Of a stretch of DNA of 48,562 nt, positions 11,981 to 25,589 are shown piece after piece. The notes under the pieces were generated by a model. It saw only the letters and a program-made list of their open reading frames with translations, did not search any database and was not told the DNA's origin. The stretch is from Blakeslea trispora (taxonomy: Eukaryota; Mucoromycota; Mucoromycetes; Mucorales; Choanephoraceae), in NCBI GenBank assembly GCA_025331445.1, contig JAIWNE010000167.1:1-48562 (forward strand), written 5' to 3'. Position 1 is the stretch's first letter, and every line of letters starts with the position of its first letter. The translations under genes were made by a program, and so were the position numbers.

Positions 11981-14900
11981 TGCAAGCTTACAAAGCCCAT
12001 GAGAAAGTGACGCTCTTTAGCAGTTTTGTTTACTTGGCTTTAGCTAATGAGGTGATGTAATGATAACCAATGATAACCGATTATAACCAATGATAGGCCT
12101 TGTACACCTTCCTACCACGTCTCTCTCTCTTTTACTCTCTATAACTTTCTCTCACATTCATTTCCATTTTTGTGTTTAAAACAGTTTATAAGGTTGCACA
12201 AACTGCAATATTTAGACATAGTCAAGAAAAAAGAGGGGGAAGAGGAGACCATCGTGTTCATTACGAAAGAACAAGACTTGTGTTTTTTTCTGTCAGTATT
12301 GATACCTCTATAGACTATATTGGTATGAATGTGAAGCTCAAAGAGAGCGCTATTTACTTGTGTCAACAAAGGAATAAAAAAAGGCTAAAATCAAAAGGAA
12401 AAACAAGAGAAATCACCCAAGTTAAAAGGCCGCTCGGAAATGAGTAAAAAAAGAAAGTACTTGTTTAGATACGCATGATAGTTCGTTAGGTGTATCTTGA
12501 AATTAGCATGAGATAGCGAGTTAGTTGCGTCACTTAATGAAACTACTAATGACACTTTTTTTATGCTGTGCAGTGCATTTAGTTTATAAAGAACAAAAGA
12601 AGGGAAAAAGCAAAAAAGAACCTGTATAAGCTTGAGTGACACTCTTCTGATTACAATTCTATCTGACAAAGACATGAACAGAACAGAACAAAACCTTGAT
12701 TAACATGAAAAGACGTCAAGAGTTGTGTACAAATAAGAAAATTTGGCTCCAAGAAAGAAAAAGAAAGGGCAGCGCCAATTAGCATATCATGATATAAAGG
12801 ATACACATTACTCTGTAAAGCAATCGCTAAAAGCAACCGTTTTGTTGTTCTTTTCGCATAATTCTATTTTATAGCGTTGAGGTGTTCTTTCATTGCTTTA
12901 CACAGATAACAACATCTATCGTTTACCTGGATACTGACTAGCAATTGAATGGTAACAATCAGCTCAGAAATGTATGTCACAAAGAGCTAAGAAATAAACA
13001 AAACTTGGCAACATATTCAAATGCTCAAGGCACTTATAATAGGTTTGAAAAGCGAAAGGTTTTGAAGGTATTAATATTGTAATAAAGAAAGTAAAAAGTG
13101 CAGCAATTGACTTTTCACTGATAGATGCCAACAAGTTTAAAATACTTACAGTGGGACAAAACTAATACAGCCCAAGTAAGACAGTAAACTACTCAAGAGA
13201 CGAAAGGCGGCAAACAATCAAGTAGAATGCAGGTTTACCTTTGTCACTCTTTACAGAAAGAAAGAGTCGGTTATGTTTATTCTAAAGTCAGTAATAAGAG
13301 CATATACATTTAGCAATGATGCTATCAAGAATAATCATATAGTCTTTGTATCGAGTTTCTTTCTCTTTCTGTTTCAAACAAACAATTCTCATCAAGACCA
13401 ATAAATAGATCATGTAGCCTACTCTTACACTATTCTTTCTTGTTTAGCACTGTCGTAAAGTAAGCATGCATATAAATCTACACGCATTAGCAAGTGTTGT
13501 AGATATCATCACGCTCTAATCTATAGTAGAAATTGATCCAGTTTTGTACATCAGTCCTTTGTATCTTTCTTTTTCTTTTTCTCAGCCATCTGTCTATTGG
13601 TATAACAAAAGCGTTTGCAGAATCAAGAGCTGGTTTACTTACAGACATACATCATCACAGTGATGACTGACTAGCCGCATCACTCATTCAAAAAAAGCGC
13701 AACGAGCGTGGTCAGTATTAGATACATATGACATACATAACCAAGCAAATAATGACACACACAAGCGAGTAGATTAAAACTACAGTCTGAGCTGTTGAGC
13801 AGTAAAGTAATGGACGGTACAGAGTACTTATTGATCTAGAGTAGATTATCAACAACAAGCTAAGTCATGCAAAGAGATGCATCTGAGGTGCACACAAAAT
13901 AAGACCCATTAGATGAGCTTCGTACTAGCTATTGATACTGGCGATATTATTTCCAGTTTGTTTTTGTGAATCAACAATGTTGTGGCATACCACATAGCAA
14001 TAGTCACCCTCATCCAAGCTCACTATGCTTGTTACATCACCAGAACAATCAAACATTGTAGCTGATATGAGAAACAGACCTTTAAGAATTGTTTGTCTTT
14101 GAGGTTATGTACAGGCTAGTTAGAACATCCTTAACAACCAGATAAAGACAATGAAACAAGACTTTAACTTTTTTTTTGCATCCAAAAAGAAATGCCCTTA
14201 CTCTAAGATCAAAATCACAAGCATCCCGAATACTCGCATCAACAGACAAAGCAAGGTACAACATAACAACTTCTCTAATGGACCACACCACGCTTTTATA
14301 GACAATTGTTTACGATACAGCATATCAATAAAGAAAAAAGGAATACCAATCTACAATGATACCATCTCATCTCTGAAAGTCAAACATACCATAAAATCGC
14401 AATCAGACAAATAAATCCTTAAACATGAAAGAAAAAGAAAACGTCGTTACACAATGCTTGAGTCCAGATCTTCAGTTGAAGGCATCTCTATTTGAACAAG
14501 ATCTCTCTTCTCTCTCGATTCCTGAATAAAAAAAAACTCTCCAGACACCAACTCTTTCGATCAAATGTTATCGCCCAGCACTGGTTCCTCTTTCTTTCTT
14601 TTCTTTACAAATGACTCAAAGGATGTCGGCATCTACTGTTTGCTTTGTGTTTAGTGGATAAACCACTAAACAGTTCTTTGCAACCGAACGAAACATATAC
14701 CGTGTTTTCGCTTCAGATGCTCTATCATCCTCTCATACCCTCAGATCGCCTCGTCCTTGTCACAAATTGTACGATGCTCAGACAACCCTTTGTCGTTCTC
14801 ATCAGTGTCTATGGCCACGAGATTGCATCCATCACACTCACTGAGGCTGTAGTTCCATGATGACCAATGCTGGATAGACTAGTTAAACAGACTGCTAATC

Positions 14901-17078
14901 AAACAGACACCTACTGAGCTGATACAGGCATTCTCTCAACCATCCTCTCAACCGTTCCACCTATCATTCTTACTTTCTTACTCTGCCTTCATCTCTTTCT
15001 CGGGCAATCTTAAACCAATCCTCTGCTTTGCAACTCGACATTTTGTTTGTCTGTTTGTATGTCTGGCTGTCTGTCTGTCGCAACGTACAGCTTCAATGTC
15101 CTTTTTTTTTTCCTCTCTAACATCTCTAAACCTCCATACAGAATTCTATTTTGCAGGCTGAAACTATTTGTCGTAAGGGCTAAAGAAAGAAGAGCAAAAG
15201 AACGAGCGAAAGAACAAACGATAGAACGATAAGAGCCACGGAATAGATTGCAACCAAAACTCGCGTGAATCATCAACAACAAAAAAGGTACCACTAAAAA
15301 ATAAAGTGCATGCGCATGCCTTTATTTTAAACAACAATCTAAAAGATAAACTAGCAAGTGTAAGTGTAAGTGTGGGCATAAGCGCTATAAACCCCAAAGC
15401 AAACAAAAACAAATAAAGCTGGCATCTATCCAGACTCTATCAACCTGTGTTTACCAATGCAACTTACCTTTTCTTTCTCTTTTTTGCAATGATCAACTGC
15501 TCTACGCGTCTCTTGTTTTGTGCCTGAGTAAAGCATCTACACAAAAGAGAACCTCGGTGTCGAACAAGAACTGTAGAAGCAGCACTTATTAACAGTCAAT
15601 AGTCATCTTCGGCATCAACAAGAAATAATATGAATAATGAGGAATAATAAAAAAAAAAGTAAAATGAACAAAAAAAAAATTACCTAGGAAAAATAAACAT
15701 CCGAATAGTTCAATGTCAGCATTCCCGTTCCGGCTGATTTTTTTGTAGCACCTCACGATAGATTTTAGACTCATTTTTGGTTTGTCATACCCATCTTGTG
15801 TTGCATTTGTTCCTAATTTATCAGTTGCACAACACTTTGAGGTGCTGTTCGCTCTCAACTTGGTGCAGCGTAACATCCAATGAATTGCGAGAACTCCGAG
15901 TACTTTCTCAAATGGAGCTGATTGGCGGAGGAATGAGAAGGCTTGCGTTCATTGTGGTATTTTTATTTTTGATTTCGTTGTTCTTATTTTTTCTTTTTGT
16001 TTGTTGGCCTTAGATCCAAAGGTGCTCAACACAGCTTTTGCTTCAACGCGCTTTCACTGACTTTTCAGTTCGACCGCCAATTTTATTCAGAACACTCGAC
16101 TAAGTTTCCGTGTCTGGCTTGAGCTGCCATCACTTGGTTGATTCTGGAAAAATCAAAACAAACAACAGAAAAAGATGGAAAAAACAAAAGATCGAAAGAT
16201 TGAAAGGTTGAAAGAGACCCAACCGAACGTGATGGCAGAGACAACAAGTCAAGACAGTATTCCTCTATCTTGTTCCCCTTCAGCCGTAGTGATTGCTCTA
16301 GACTTCTATTTTCTCAACGCATTTCCAGCTTTTTTTTTCGTCTATGTTTTGTTTCTCTTTATCACTCTATCTCTTTAACGATGTATAAGCTATATACCAG
16401 ACACGCCTCTTCTGGTCATTAACGATTCAATCGTGTAGGTGCAACTAAACCAGGACAATCAGGTAGTAGCAACAACACCATCACCGACACCATCACTGTC
16501 ACCATCACTGTCACCATCATTATCATCGCTCAAGAAAAAGCACTCGTATTGTGGATCTCGTTGATGCTGATTGCACACTCGAATGCCATCAGTCATGATA
16601 TGTTGCTAGTGTCACTGATCATAAGTCTGAAGGTATCTGTTCTTGACAATAGGCTGTCATAGACACTGAGATCGCAATGGGCCGCTCTTCGTTTTCGTTT
16701 CATCTTCTTATCTATGGTGGAAACAAATGAGCCAGGTATTTTGTACGATGCAGCAAGAGTGAGCAGTTCATATGTTAGGAGCCAAGCAATGCTAGCATTG
16801 CAAACAGTGAGTGACATGTATGATGGCTCGACTCTATCTGTGAAAGTTGGCGATAAGAAATCAGCTTTGGTCATTGGAACAGGCGGTATACAATCAGATG
16901 GTCTGATGGTCTGATGGTTGGACGGATGACAAGGATGAAGATGTAGAATAGCAGAGGGCAGAGAAGAACAAGCAACTAGGAGTCGGATCTACTATAAGCC
17001 AAGCGAAAGGTCGTCACAACATCAAAGGACCGAGAAGAATCAAAGAACACAGACAACGAAGCAAAGCAAAAAGTGAGA
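11981..17078. other. Gene-poor stretch, nothing supported
   Basis: About 5 kb without a frame I can defend. The longest ATG frames (for example 12172-12447 and 14151-14414) have no domain, promoter or splice support. Visible structure is limited to TGATAACCAATGATAACC reiterations near 12058-12095, CACCATCA-type imperfect repeats near 16470-16525, and pyrimidine runs. No tRNA-like B box was noticed. Confidence 0.5.
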
Positions 17079-17209
17079 GCAGAGAAGAGCAGAGAAGAGC
17101 AGAGAAGAGCAGAGAAGAGCAGAGAAGAGCAGAGAAGAGCAGAGAAGAGCAGAGAAGAGCAGAGTAGAGCAGAGTAGAGCAGAGTAGAGCAGAGTAGAGC
17201 AGAGAAGAA
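17079..17209. repeat. Decanucleotide minisatellite AGAGAAGAGC
   Basis: About nine copies of a 10-bp unit followed by four copies of the variant AGAGTAGAGC and one last unit. The block of variants at one end suggests growth by local duplication. The frames LLCSS.. on the other strand are repeat products. Confidence 0.95.
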
Positions 17210-19726
17210 AAGAAATGAACACAAGTAAATTACACAAGTACATAGTTAGAATGGATCGAAGGGTTGTAAAGCTAATCCGATCAGACTGGATCTTCTGCAA
17301 CAAGATAGACACAGTACTCAGGCTGAGTCTAGTTTGCCACCTTCTGTATTCTTATCTGGATCCAGGATGACTCTTTGAATTATATCCAAGTATGTATGAA
17401 TGTATGTGTGTGTGTGTGAGCGTTTAGGTGATTGAGAATGTCGATGCTGATACAACCTTGTATGGTTCTGATTGAATACATTTGCGAGTAAGAGACGTCT
17501 CTGAAGAACTCAGGTAGTCAATGAATAAGATCAGGAAAAGAAAGTATGGAAAGGCGAGAGATGATCTATAGCAAACGGAAAGGACACAAAAGAAATAAAA
17601 AAAAACCCTAGAACCAAAAATCGAAAAGCTCATTTGCTTGTTTGCTGAGCTATATTGTGAGTTGCTATCAAAGTTAACTCAGCCAAAGTGCTGAAAAGAA
17701 TTGTCCCAAAAGCATAAAAAAGCTATTCTCAGACACTAGTAAAGTTTGCCGAGGCAACTGTAGTTCATGCCGACAAACATCTTTTTGACAGGCTGACTCC
17801 TCTTGAATGAAGGTAACACAAGGCGAATCCTATCTAATCCAGTCTTTTATTTCTCCTTCTTCTTTTCTTTTTTCTCTTCCTCTTCTCTTCTCTTCTCTTC
17901 TCTCCTGAGGCATTTGCAAAGTGGCAAGCAATAAAACAATGGCATCATGTAGTCGCCTTTCTTCAGTCAACTTTGTTCACATTTTGGGAATAGCCTTGCT
18001 TGCTTTCTTGGCGACAGCTGTAGCTATGACGGGCTACCATTTTTTTCTACTGAGCATCTCAAGTCCTTTCAGTGCTTTTGCTGTCTATCGTGTATCTTTT
18101 GTTGTTAGCTCTTTACTTGTCTGCCTTTTCTACATCCTCTCTACATCTCTGTCTTTCATGCCATTCTATTTCTCCATGCTATCTAATGCTAGAAACAAAT
18201 CATACTAGAACATACCATCCTTCAAATGAGAAGCAAAAGACTTGCGAGGCCTGAGATAGAAGAAGATAAAAAGTTCATATAAAAATAGGAGTTGTTGGAT
18301 AGATCATGTCGAACTCTTTAGTCTGGATTGAGAAAAAGAGGAAATCCAAAAAGAGGCTTATCATTTTTATGCAAACAGATGATGTTACAAAAGTGGCTGT
18401 TGGAATGTACAAAAGACAGAATATGTCAACTATAGCAATTTGCTGCAAAAGCATACAATACGTTCTCTCTCTTTTTTTTTCTTTTTATCTATCTTTTTTT
18501 TTTTTTTGTTTAAATGAGTTCATATAATAGGATAAAACAAAGAGCGAATTGCTTTTTATTTGCTGTAGTTTTTGTAGACTAAACATATCTATCGGAACAC
18601 CCAAAAGGACCATTTTCATTTTCATTTTCATTATGTATAATAAATGGATAAATAAATAAATAAAAAATGCTGCCTAAAGAAACAGCAAAAGAATGAGGGA
18701 AAGAAGGGAGAGAGATGGTTCTGACCTGTATGGCATGTAGCTGAAGTAGTACGTCTGTTAAGAATAGATCAACCGAAGTCGGCATTCTTTTTTACTTTCA
18801 AGTGCCAAGACAGAAGTACCCTCTCGAGAAACAAGTGATAAAGGATGTCGGCAAACCAGCAAAATACTTTTCTGTGTTTAGCAGGAGTCAAGGAGACCCG
18901 GTTGAGAGAGACGCGTACCCCACGCGTTCTCCAACAACCTAAAGACTCTTGGAGAAATAACTTGGCCCATCTTCTGGCCCTAACCATCTACAACAACTCC
19001 ATCATCATCATCACCATCACACACCACTCACGCAAGACCTATATGCGCCATACTGACGCATATAGACTGCTGTACTAACCAGCACATCAAGAAGTTTGCC
19101 GTACTTCTTTCCATGCAGCTTTCCGTAAAGAAAAAGAAAAAAAAAAGAGGTCAGAAAGAAAATCAAAACTGACATTAAACCATGGGCCACAAATTCAGAG
19201 TCAGCTAATGTCGACGTAAGCAATCGGCAAATTAGGCTTTGAGAGGCGGAGAAGATGAGATGCACTTCACAGAGCTTAATTTCTTCCTCTTCTCTTCTTT
19301 GTCTTGTTACACTAAAATACATGTCAATTCTACAAACCATCAAAACTGTCATTTGGTCAACTTTTTTTTTCTTTTCTTTTTGGAGATTCTAACTACAAAG
19401 TACTTGAGAACTAGAAAGATAGAATTAATACCATGACTATGCTTATAAAAGCAAAAAAAAAGGCTCTTTGTAGATTTTCTCATAATATGATGCTTTTGTT
19501 TTATCTCGTCAAGTAGGTCAAGTTTATCAGGATTCTAATGTCTCAACTTGTTGGTACAAGATTAGGACAAACCCACCTAAAAATGTATTCGTCTATAATA
19601 CTATCACGGCAAAAGCCACACTGACAACTTTGAGTTTTCATAGATTTGTTTAGGTATGCAGAAAGTTATGACAAAACTAATTATGAGATGGAAGAAAAAG
19701 AGGTAGTCTCCTATTGTACCAAATGA
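17210..19726. other. Gene-poor stretch, nothing supported
   Basis: Contains pyrimidine-rich tracts (17850-17907, with TCTTC reiterations), ATTTTC repeats near 18615-18632 and several A/T runs. A hydrophobic frame at 17939-18208 has an ATG but no other support. No conserved protein was recognised. Confidence 0.5.
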
Positions 19727-20010
19727 TCTGATGCAATTATACTGATTTGCATATCTTCAGTTAATGCTGACGATAGCTATAACAAAAGCAGTGATGTTTG
19801 ATTGAAAGAATGATCCACATAAGTTTGGATCACGATGATTCATTTTATGTGATACATCATGACTTTGTTGAAAAGACAACGATGATTGCCATTTGTTTCT
19901 TTATCAAAACAATACACATGAACTTGACTGTGTAAGTTGATGCAAGTATGGATGTGTCGATGTTCCAATTGTGACAGTGTAGCTATGCCTGTATAAGACA
20001 AGACAATTGT
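19727..20010. repeat. Dispersed repeat, copy 2
   Basis: Diverged partner of 5787-6210 in the same orientation. Shared blocks include CTGATGCA..TTATACTGATTTG, GTTTGGATCA and TGTATAAGACAA. Confidence 0.5.
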
Positions 20011-21300
20011 TAACAAAAACATGCTGATAGCATTGTCATGAAGCAGCCAAATACATAGTAAGCTTACACACAGGAAGCATCTGAATACAATCATGCTCTT
20101 GATTCAATAAAGACAACCAAATAATATTTGTATGATCAACGATTGTCAAAGAGATGGCTCTCGTTTTTTCGATTTCAGATAATGTTGCTTTAAAATAGCA
20201 TATGTTGTTTAGGTATACAATCCGAAAAAGAACTTGATTGTTTTCATGACAATGAACTCTACAAGAGAAGAAGATAAAAAAGGACAAAGAAAGGGAATCA
20301 AGTTTGAGGTGTGGCAGCATTCTTTCTAGCACACTCTAACAGTCTCTACTGATAAATCAATGGTTTTGCAGGCAAAACGAGCATTGTAATTCCTCTCTTT
20401 TCTTTCTTCCCGTTATCCAAACAATATACATGATGCTTTAGCGAACAACTAGTAAAACGGCTATTTGTTGCAACAGCAGAATACTGTCTCTTGTACTCAG
20501 ATACCAGCTTAAATTTGTGATTAAATAGAGAGAAAAAAAAAGAGAGATTTGACAGAATGTGAGGAAATGGAATGCAGTCAAAAAGCTTTACTCATGTAAT
20601 GTTGATATACTTCAGCCACAGCACCTTAAGATTCTTCGTGACAACCTCGACTATGTAAGCTATATATGGTCTACAGTTGTTAAGCAGATGCGATTGTTTC
20701 TCTCTCCGTTTTTGTTAGAATCTTTCACAGCTTGTTCCTAATTGAGTCATATCAAGACCGACAGACATTCAGCTAGACCGGACTGCAAATGACTATTGGC
20801 TTTGTATCTGTTCTTGTTGGCCAAGTACTCTATAAACAAAAAGATACATCTGTGGCAATCTGATACACTCAATCACTTGTTTGCAGCCATTCATGACACT
20901 TGTAGTCTGTGATTTATTTGTACCACCCAGCTGATTGATAATAACCTGAGCAAAGCTGAAAGTGAGTTTATAGGCAAAATCGACTTTCATGACTTTGGGT
21001 CATGGATCTTATCAAGCCTGAGGAAGAGACAAACAATGATTTAGAATGGAATGCGAGCTATAAGAAAAATGTGTAGCTATAAGTGTGTGCACAAATTTTA
21101 AAGAGAAAGAGGAAACACGCTAAGAAAAGGTTATAAAGGTCTATTCGGATTACATTTCAACGCACATTTTACTATACACTACTCTTGTAACAGATAGTAT
21201 TATTCAAGGGTGTACAGACTACCTAATTCATAAAAAAAAATCTCTTTTTTCTTCTGCTTCTTCATTCCATAGTGTGTAATCAGATCGTGCTGTATTATTG
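20011..21300. other. Intergenic DNA, no gene seen
   Basis: AT-rich, stop-dense in all frames, with no motif I can name. Confidence 0.5.
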
Positions 21301-22575
21301 TGTTGTTTGCTAATCAACTCACCTCATTTCCTTTTTTCATTCTTTTCAGCAAGAAGTTGACAGTAAGCTTGGCCTTCCAACCAAGCAATGAGCATTCCAT
21401 GGCCGTAGAAAGTATAGTACTCTCTTTCATTCTTATGAAAGAATAGCACAAGTATGAAGGTACTTTTTTTAAAAAAAAAAGAAGGACTTGTTGCACTATT
21501 TTCCTCGCATTCATTTGTCGCAATGAATTATTAGAAAAAGCACGCATCCCCTTACCGTTTGGGAGAAATGCAAAGGGAATGTTTCCTTTCTTCAGAAAAT
21601 CTTTCCTCTCAAGGATCGTTATATGCTTGTCCAACAATGTGTCTCAATGATGGATGTTGTATGTGTAAATACTTGTGGGTACATCACTTGTATCATTTTT
21701 TTTCAAATAGCGAAATGTAACATAGAGTCGATTGAATATCATTTCGTCTTTCTACAGGGCTCAAAGTAAATGCTTCCAGTTCAAGACGATCATGTCAAAG
21801 GTGATACAATTCAAGGAAGAATTGAAAGCGCTCAAGTTCAAAAAGAGTTACCAGGTTTTAGCAAATCAGCCTTAGATACACCCCACCTCTATATGCCATC
21901 TGAAGTTCATCATGAAACTGTTGAATGATCAAGTTATATGGCCGTTGACTTTTCTTCCGCAATCAGATAAGAAACATCCGTATCTTAATGACATGAAATA
22001 AAAAAAAAAAGGGTGGCACTATCAATATCAGGATAAGTCTGCTTAAATCCAATTCGTCCTCTATTCTTAAGTCGCAGAAATAGACAATAAAGTGACTCGA
22101 TCTTCTTGTAAGAATAAGCCATCATTGAGTTCAATTCCCCAAAAATGAAAAGTGCCTTCTAGCCTATTCGAAAAGATAGCTTTCCCTCGGAGAAATCTCT
22201 CCCGAGTACTTTCAATGCAAGTCGATAGATAGCTGTCTTTAGGAAGATTGTCAGACACACATTTCTTGAGATCCTAAACTTTAGCAATTTATCTTTGCAC
22301 TCGACGTCTTCCAACAGGAGGTCGTCTTTATGAACTTTGAGATTGTCTCCGTTAGGCTATTCATTTTAATACCACTCGTTTTAAAAAGAAAAGCAATAAG
22401 CTCATACTTGCTCTTTAGTTTCCGAGGCTATTTTACCTGAGTCTACTGTAGATGGCTGCTTGATGTTGCTACGAGCGCTTGAGCATGCTCAACAGGATTC
22501 AGCTGAACGGGCCAAAGTCTAGTTTGTTGAAAACCTTCTTGAACGAAAAGCTTTGTTGGTGCTCTAATATGTTTT
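21301..22575. pseudogene. Decayed coding fragments, unknown
   Basis: Several stretches read like old protein-coding DNA but no whole gene remains. On the minus strand, 21314-21637 stays open for 107 codons (contains LLDKHITILERKDFLKKG and NNSLRQMNARKIVQQVL), though a poly-A run breaks its middle. On the plus strand, about 21757-22002 includes IMSKVIQFKEELKALKFKKS and about 22440-22565 includes LMLLRALEHAQQDSAERAK, with stops between. I recognise none of them. They lie just outside the Tc1-like element, so they may be an old target gene or remnants of other elements. Confidence 0.35.
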
Positions 22576-22582
22576 CTTAATT

Positions 22583-22802
22583 TACAGTGATTTGCGTTTG
22601 AAAATAGAATTTATAGTCTTGAGCAAGAGAAGTTTTTTCTGATTCATAGAATTTTTTTTTGAACAAATGAAAATGTATAAGCATTAGAATGATCCTCAAA
22701 GCAAAATACGCCTTCTTCTTTTTAGAGAAGATGTTAACACACGGAATAAATATCTCAAAAGAGTCAGCAACGCATATTTTTCCTGAGAGCTTTTCCAAAT
22801 CT
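22583..22802 (+). repeat. Left terminal inverted repeat, Tc1/mariner-like element
   Basis: About 99% identical over about 218 bp to the reverse complement of 27025-27245; I see two differences. The repeat proper begins CAGTGATTTGCG at 22585, directly after TA (22583-22584), the usual start and target of Tc1/mariner elements. The same 220 bp are open for 73 codons on the minus strand. Confidence 0.85.
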
Positions 22803-23965
22803 GTGAGTTAGGAACAACAATTAAGAACTTAAGAGGCAACATCATAATCATATCGAACTAAAGGTTAAAGATAGCACTACGTGTTACTTCCTAACTTTAT
22901 AATATAAAAGTCTATTTAAATATATTATTATTGTTGCTATTGAGCAAAGAAAACTTTCAATACTTCTTGGTTTTCAAGCTTTAATACTAACAGGATTAAT
23001 CACGAAAGGGTGAAAGTACAATGAATTCCAGAAGGAAAATAAGGAAATAGCCCAAAATAAATTTCAAAGGAGCCTCTTCCCGACATCGCAATGGTAATAT
23101 CAACACACGGCAAAGGAAAGTCGGGAGATCAAGGAAAACAAGTCAATAAAGAAGTTATATAAGATATAAAAGAAAGATGGACATTAATACAAAAAATATG
23201 AATAAAAAATAACTTTTTTTTTACCTTATATATAAATAGATATATATTTGGTGTAAGCATCACATTAAACAAAAGCAATCTCGATGAGCAACTTACTAGT
23301 GAACATTACAATTCTCAAGTAAGCCAGCTCCTGGAACGTGCCTTAGCTGCGTCGCGTATTAGGGATTCCACCAAGCCCACAGAGATTGCTCACAACCGAA
23401 CTATCCGTATACCTTGCTTTTGCCCTACAGTACAAAGATAGCGGTTACCAAGATAAGAGAGCAAATCGACTTATCCCGACCCGATCATGTTTGTTTGCAA
23501 TGAAGAGAGTATTTGTAAGAAAAGAAAAGGAAAAAAAAAGAAAGCAGTTTACTGAACTGAAATGGCATATCAATCAATTTTTGAATGATGAGGTTTTATT
23601 CCATTAGCCAATTGTATCTGATGATTTTGCCAAACATGATCCGCTTTAATGCAACTATACTAAATACTCCTATTTTGCCATTTTTTGACACTTCTGATTG
23701 CTTTTGTCCCATTTGCCCTTGGAAAACAAGGAATTCCTGATTGCTCTTTTGATATTTAATCGTTCAATCAATACTATAATACAATTAAATCAAAACTCAT
23801 AAATTCATTAAAGAATGTATTTTTCTTTATCTGACATTTTGCTACCCATTACCTTTTGTATTTTATGCAGTGGCATTTTCAGTGTAACCCTCTCAACTTG
23901 CAAAAAAAAAAGAGCAGAGTACTAAATTTGATTGACCTTCTTTTTCGTTTCCTAACAAATAGAAT

Positions 23966-25423
23966 ATGAAACTAGACGATAATTTAAAAGATTTTAAAGC
24001 ACCCCATTCTAGCAATAAGAATAGAGAGTTTTTTTTTCATACAAATGGCGCGGCGGAATGGGACTTTTTCAACTATTACATCCAAAGTCATGAAGACTTG
24101 AACAAACTCAAAAAATTCAACGTTGTTGCGATGGACTACAAAGATGATCTAGACTGGATCATTAACTCTGATGTCCCAAAGGAAGTTATTGAATACGCTT
24201 CATTCTTAAAAAAAAAAAAGTAGAAATATTGTACGTGTATCCATATAAAGCTTATTACTATTTTGGATGAAAATATTTACGCTAGACATTTAAAAATACG
24301 TGAAGAAGAAAAGCCATACCCACTTCCAGCAGCCATTATACCATATGTAAATAAAGTCATGAATAGTGTAAGTTATAACTTCCAATCGATGGTAGCTATA
24401 CGTTATTTAATCATACAATAATAGGAAAGTTTAAAGGAGTATAAAAGAAATATCAAAAATATTCCAGAATTTGAAGAGAAAGATGAAATAGCAATGGAAT
24501 TCGTCCAAGGAATATTTAACGCTAGGTAAGAAATACACAGAAATAAAGTATAAAAATCTAATAATAATTTGTTATAATAGCTACAATTCGTACAAGACAA
24601 AGCAGAATATTAAAGAAGTTTGAATCAATATTCAACGATTTGTTACATATACCCATATTTAAAGATTACAGCCAATGCATTGTTTGAAACTAGAGAAAAA
24701 AAAAGTCAATCAGAGTTCACGGTTGGTGAAATACCATTAAAAGCAATGTCCACCCAATTGGATTCTGCGGGTTTGTATCGAGATGATGCAGGACAATACA
24801 AGGCAGACGGAATAATAACACTCTATGGCATTCATCGCCTAGAGATTTTATTATTTGAAACATCATCTCATTTCGGGTGTACTGATCGCTCAAAAGTATC
24901 ATTTGACCACCACAAGGGGGTTATTTGGAGCATTGTCAATGTTAAAAACGATTGCAGATACTTTTTATTTTGCCTCGATTGAACAGTTTGGTCAGATGAA
25001 GGTCTTCTTCACTCATGCTACAGGTACAAATATATAATTCTGCTAAATTTACAAAGTGATTAACGACTAAATGCCTAGAAAAAAACGATTTACTTATGGA
25101 TCCTTAGATACGAGCATGAAGGAAGAGTTTATGAACTTTGGTTGGAGAGAAAACTCCATTTGCAACCAGAGTTTAAAAAACGAGATGAAGAATCATAAAC
25201 TTCTACTGGTCAATGAAGGTAATTTTCACAAAAAAAAAAAATGATTTCTGTAATGAATGAAGAGTACGCAAGTAACAATTTTATACTTTACAAGAGTTTA
25301 CTTGAAGAAACTACTGATACCATGCTGGAACTTCAAGAAGAACACAAGAAAAAGCTTGTAGAGTATCGCTTCTCCGAGCCTCCATCGGAAACACTAGAAA
25401 CAACTAGAACCCAAGCATATTAA
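23966..25423 (+). pseudogene. Broken gene of an unknown Mucoromycota-expanded family
   Basis: Opens at an ATG with 85 clean codons (AAEWDFFNYYIQSHEDL, DYKDDLDWIINSDV) to a TAG after an A run. Coding resumes in the same frame through LITILDENIYARHL. Possible GT-AG introns follow near 24369 and 24529. The best-kept part (24720-25040) reads YKADGII..RLEILLFETSSHFG, then DHHKGLFGALSMLKTIAD. One extra G near 24914 shifts the frame in the middle. Further on come LWILRYEHEGRVYELWLERK and LLEETTDTMLELQEEHKK. From memory this resembles large lineage-specific families of about 500 aa in Mucoromycota of unknown role. The D-G-I..E-T-S order recalls PD-(D/E)XK nucleases, but that is only a suggestion. At least three breaks, so non-functional as written. 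Confidence 0.65.
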
Positions 25424-25589
25424 AGTTAACAGAAGAAAGCGATAAAAGCTGGGATGCATCTTCTTGGTCCCTTCTTCACAAATGCGAACTAGTGTTTAGG
25501 TTGAAGAGTAAAAGTTTTTACTGAAATAAATATCAAAATAATTTAACTATTTATTTGTAATCTCTCTATATTGCGATATTTTGGAAATT

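Noticed and set aside
17079..17209. CRISPR-like array
   Set aside because: Ten-base units with no spacers; a minisatellite in a eukaryotic genome.
17040..17312. Leu/Ser/Cys-rich frames
   Set aside because: Translation of the 10-bp minisatellite. The same applies to 46722-46937.
17939..18208. Hydrophobic frame resembling a signal peptide protein
   Set aside because: No TATA box, poly-A context or splice support; hydrophobic frames arise easily from T-rich DNA.
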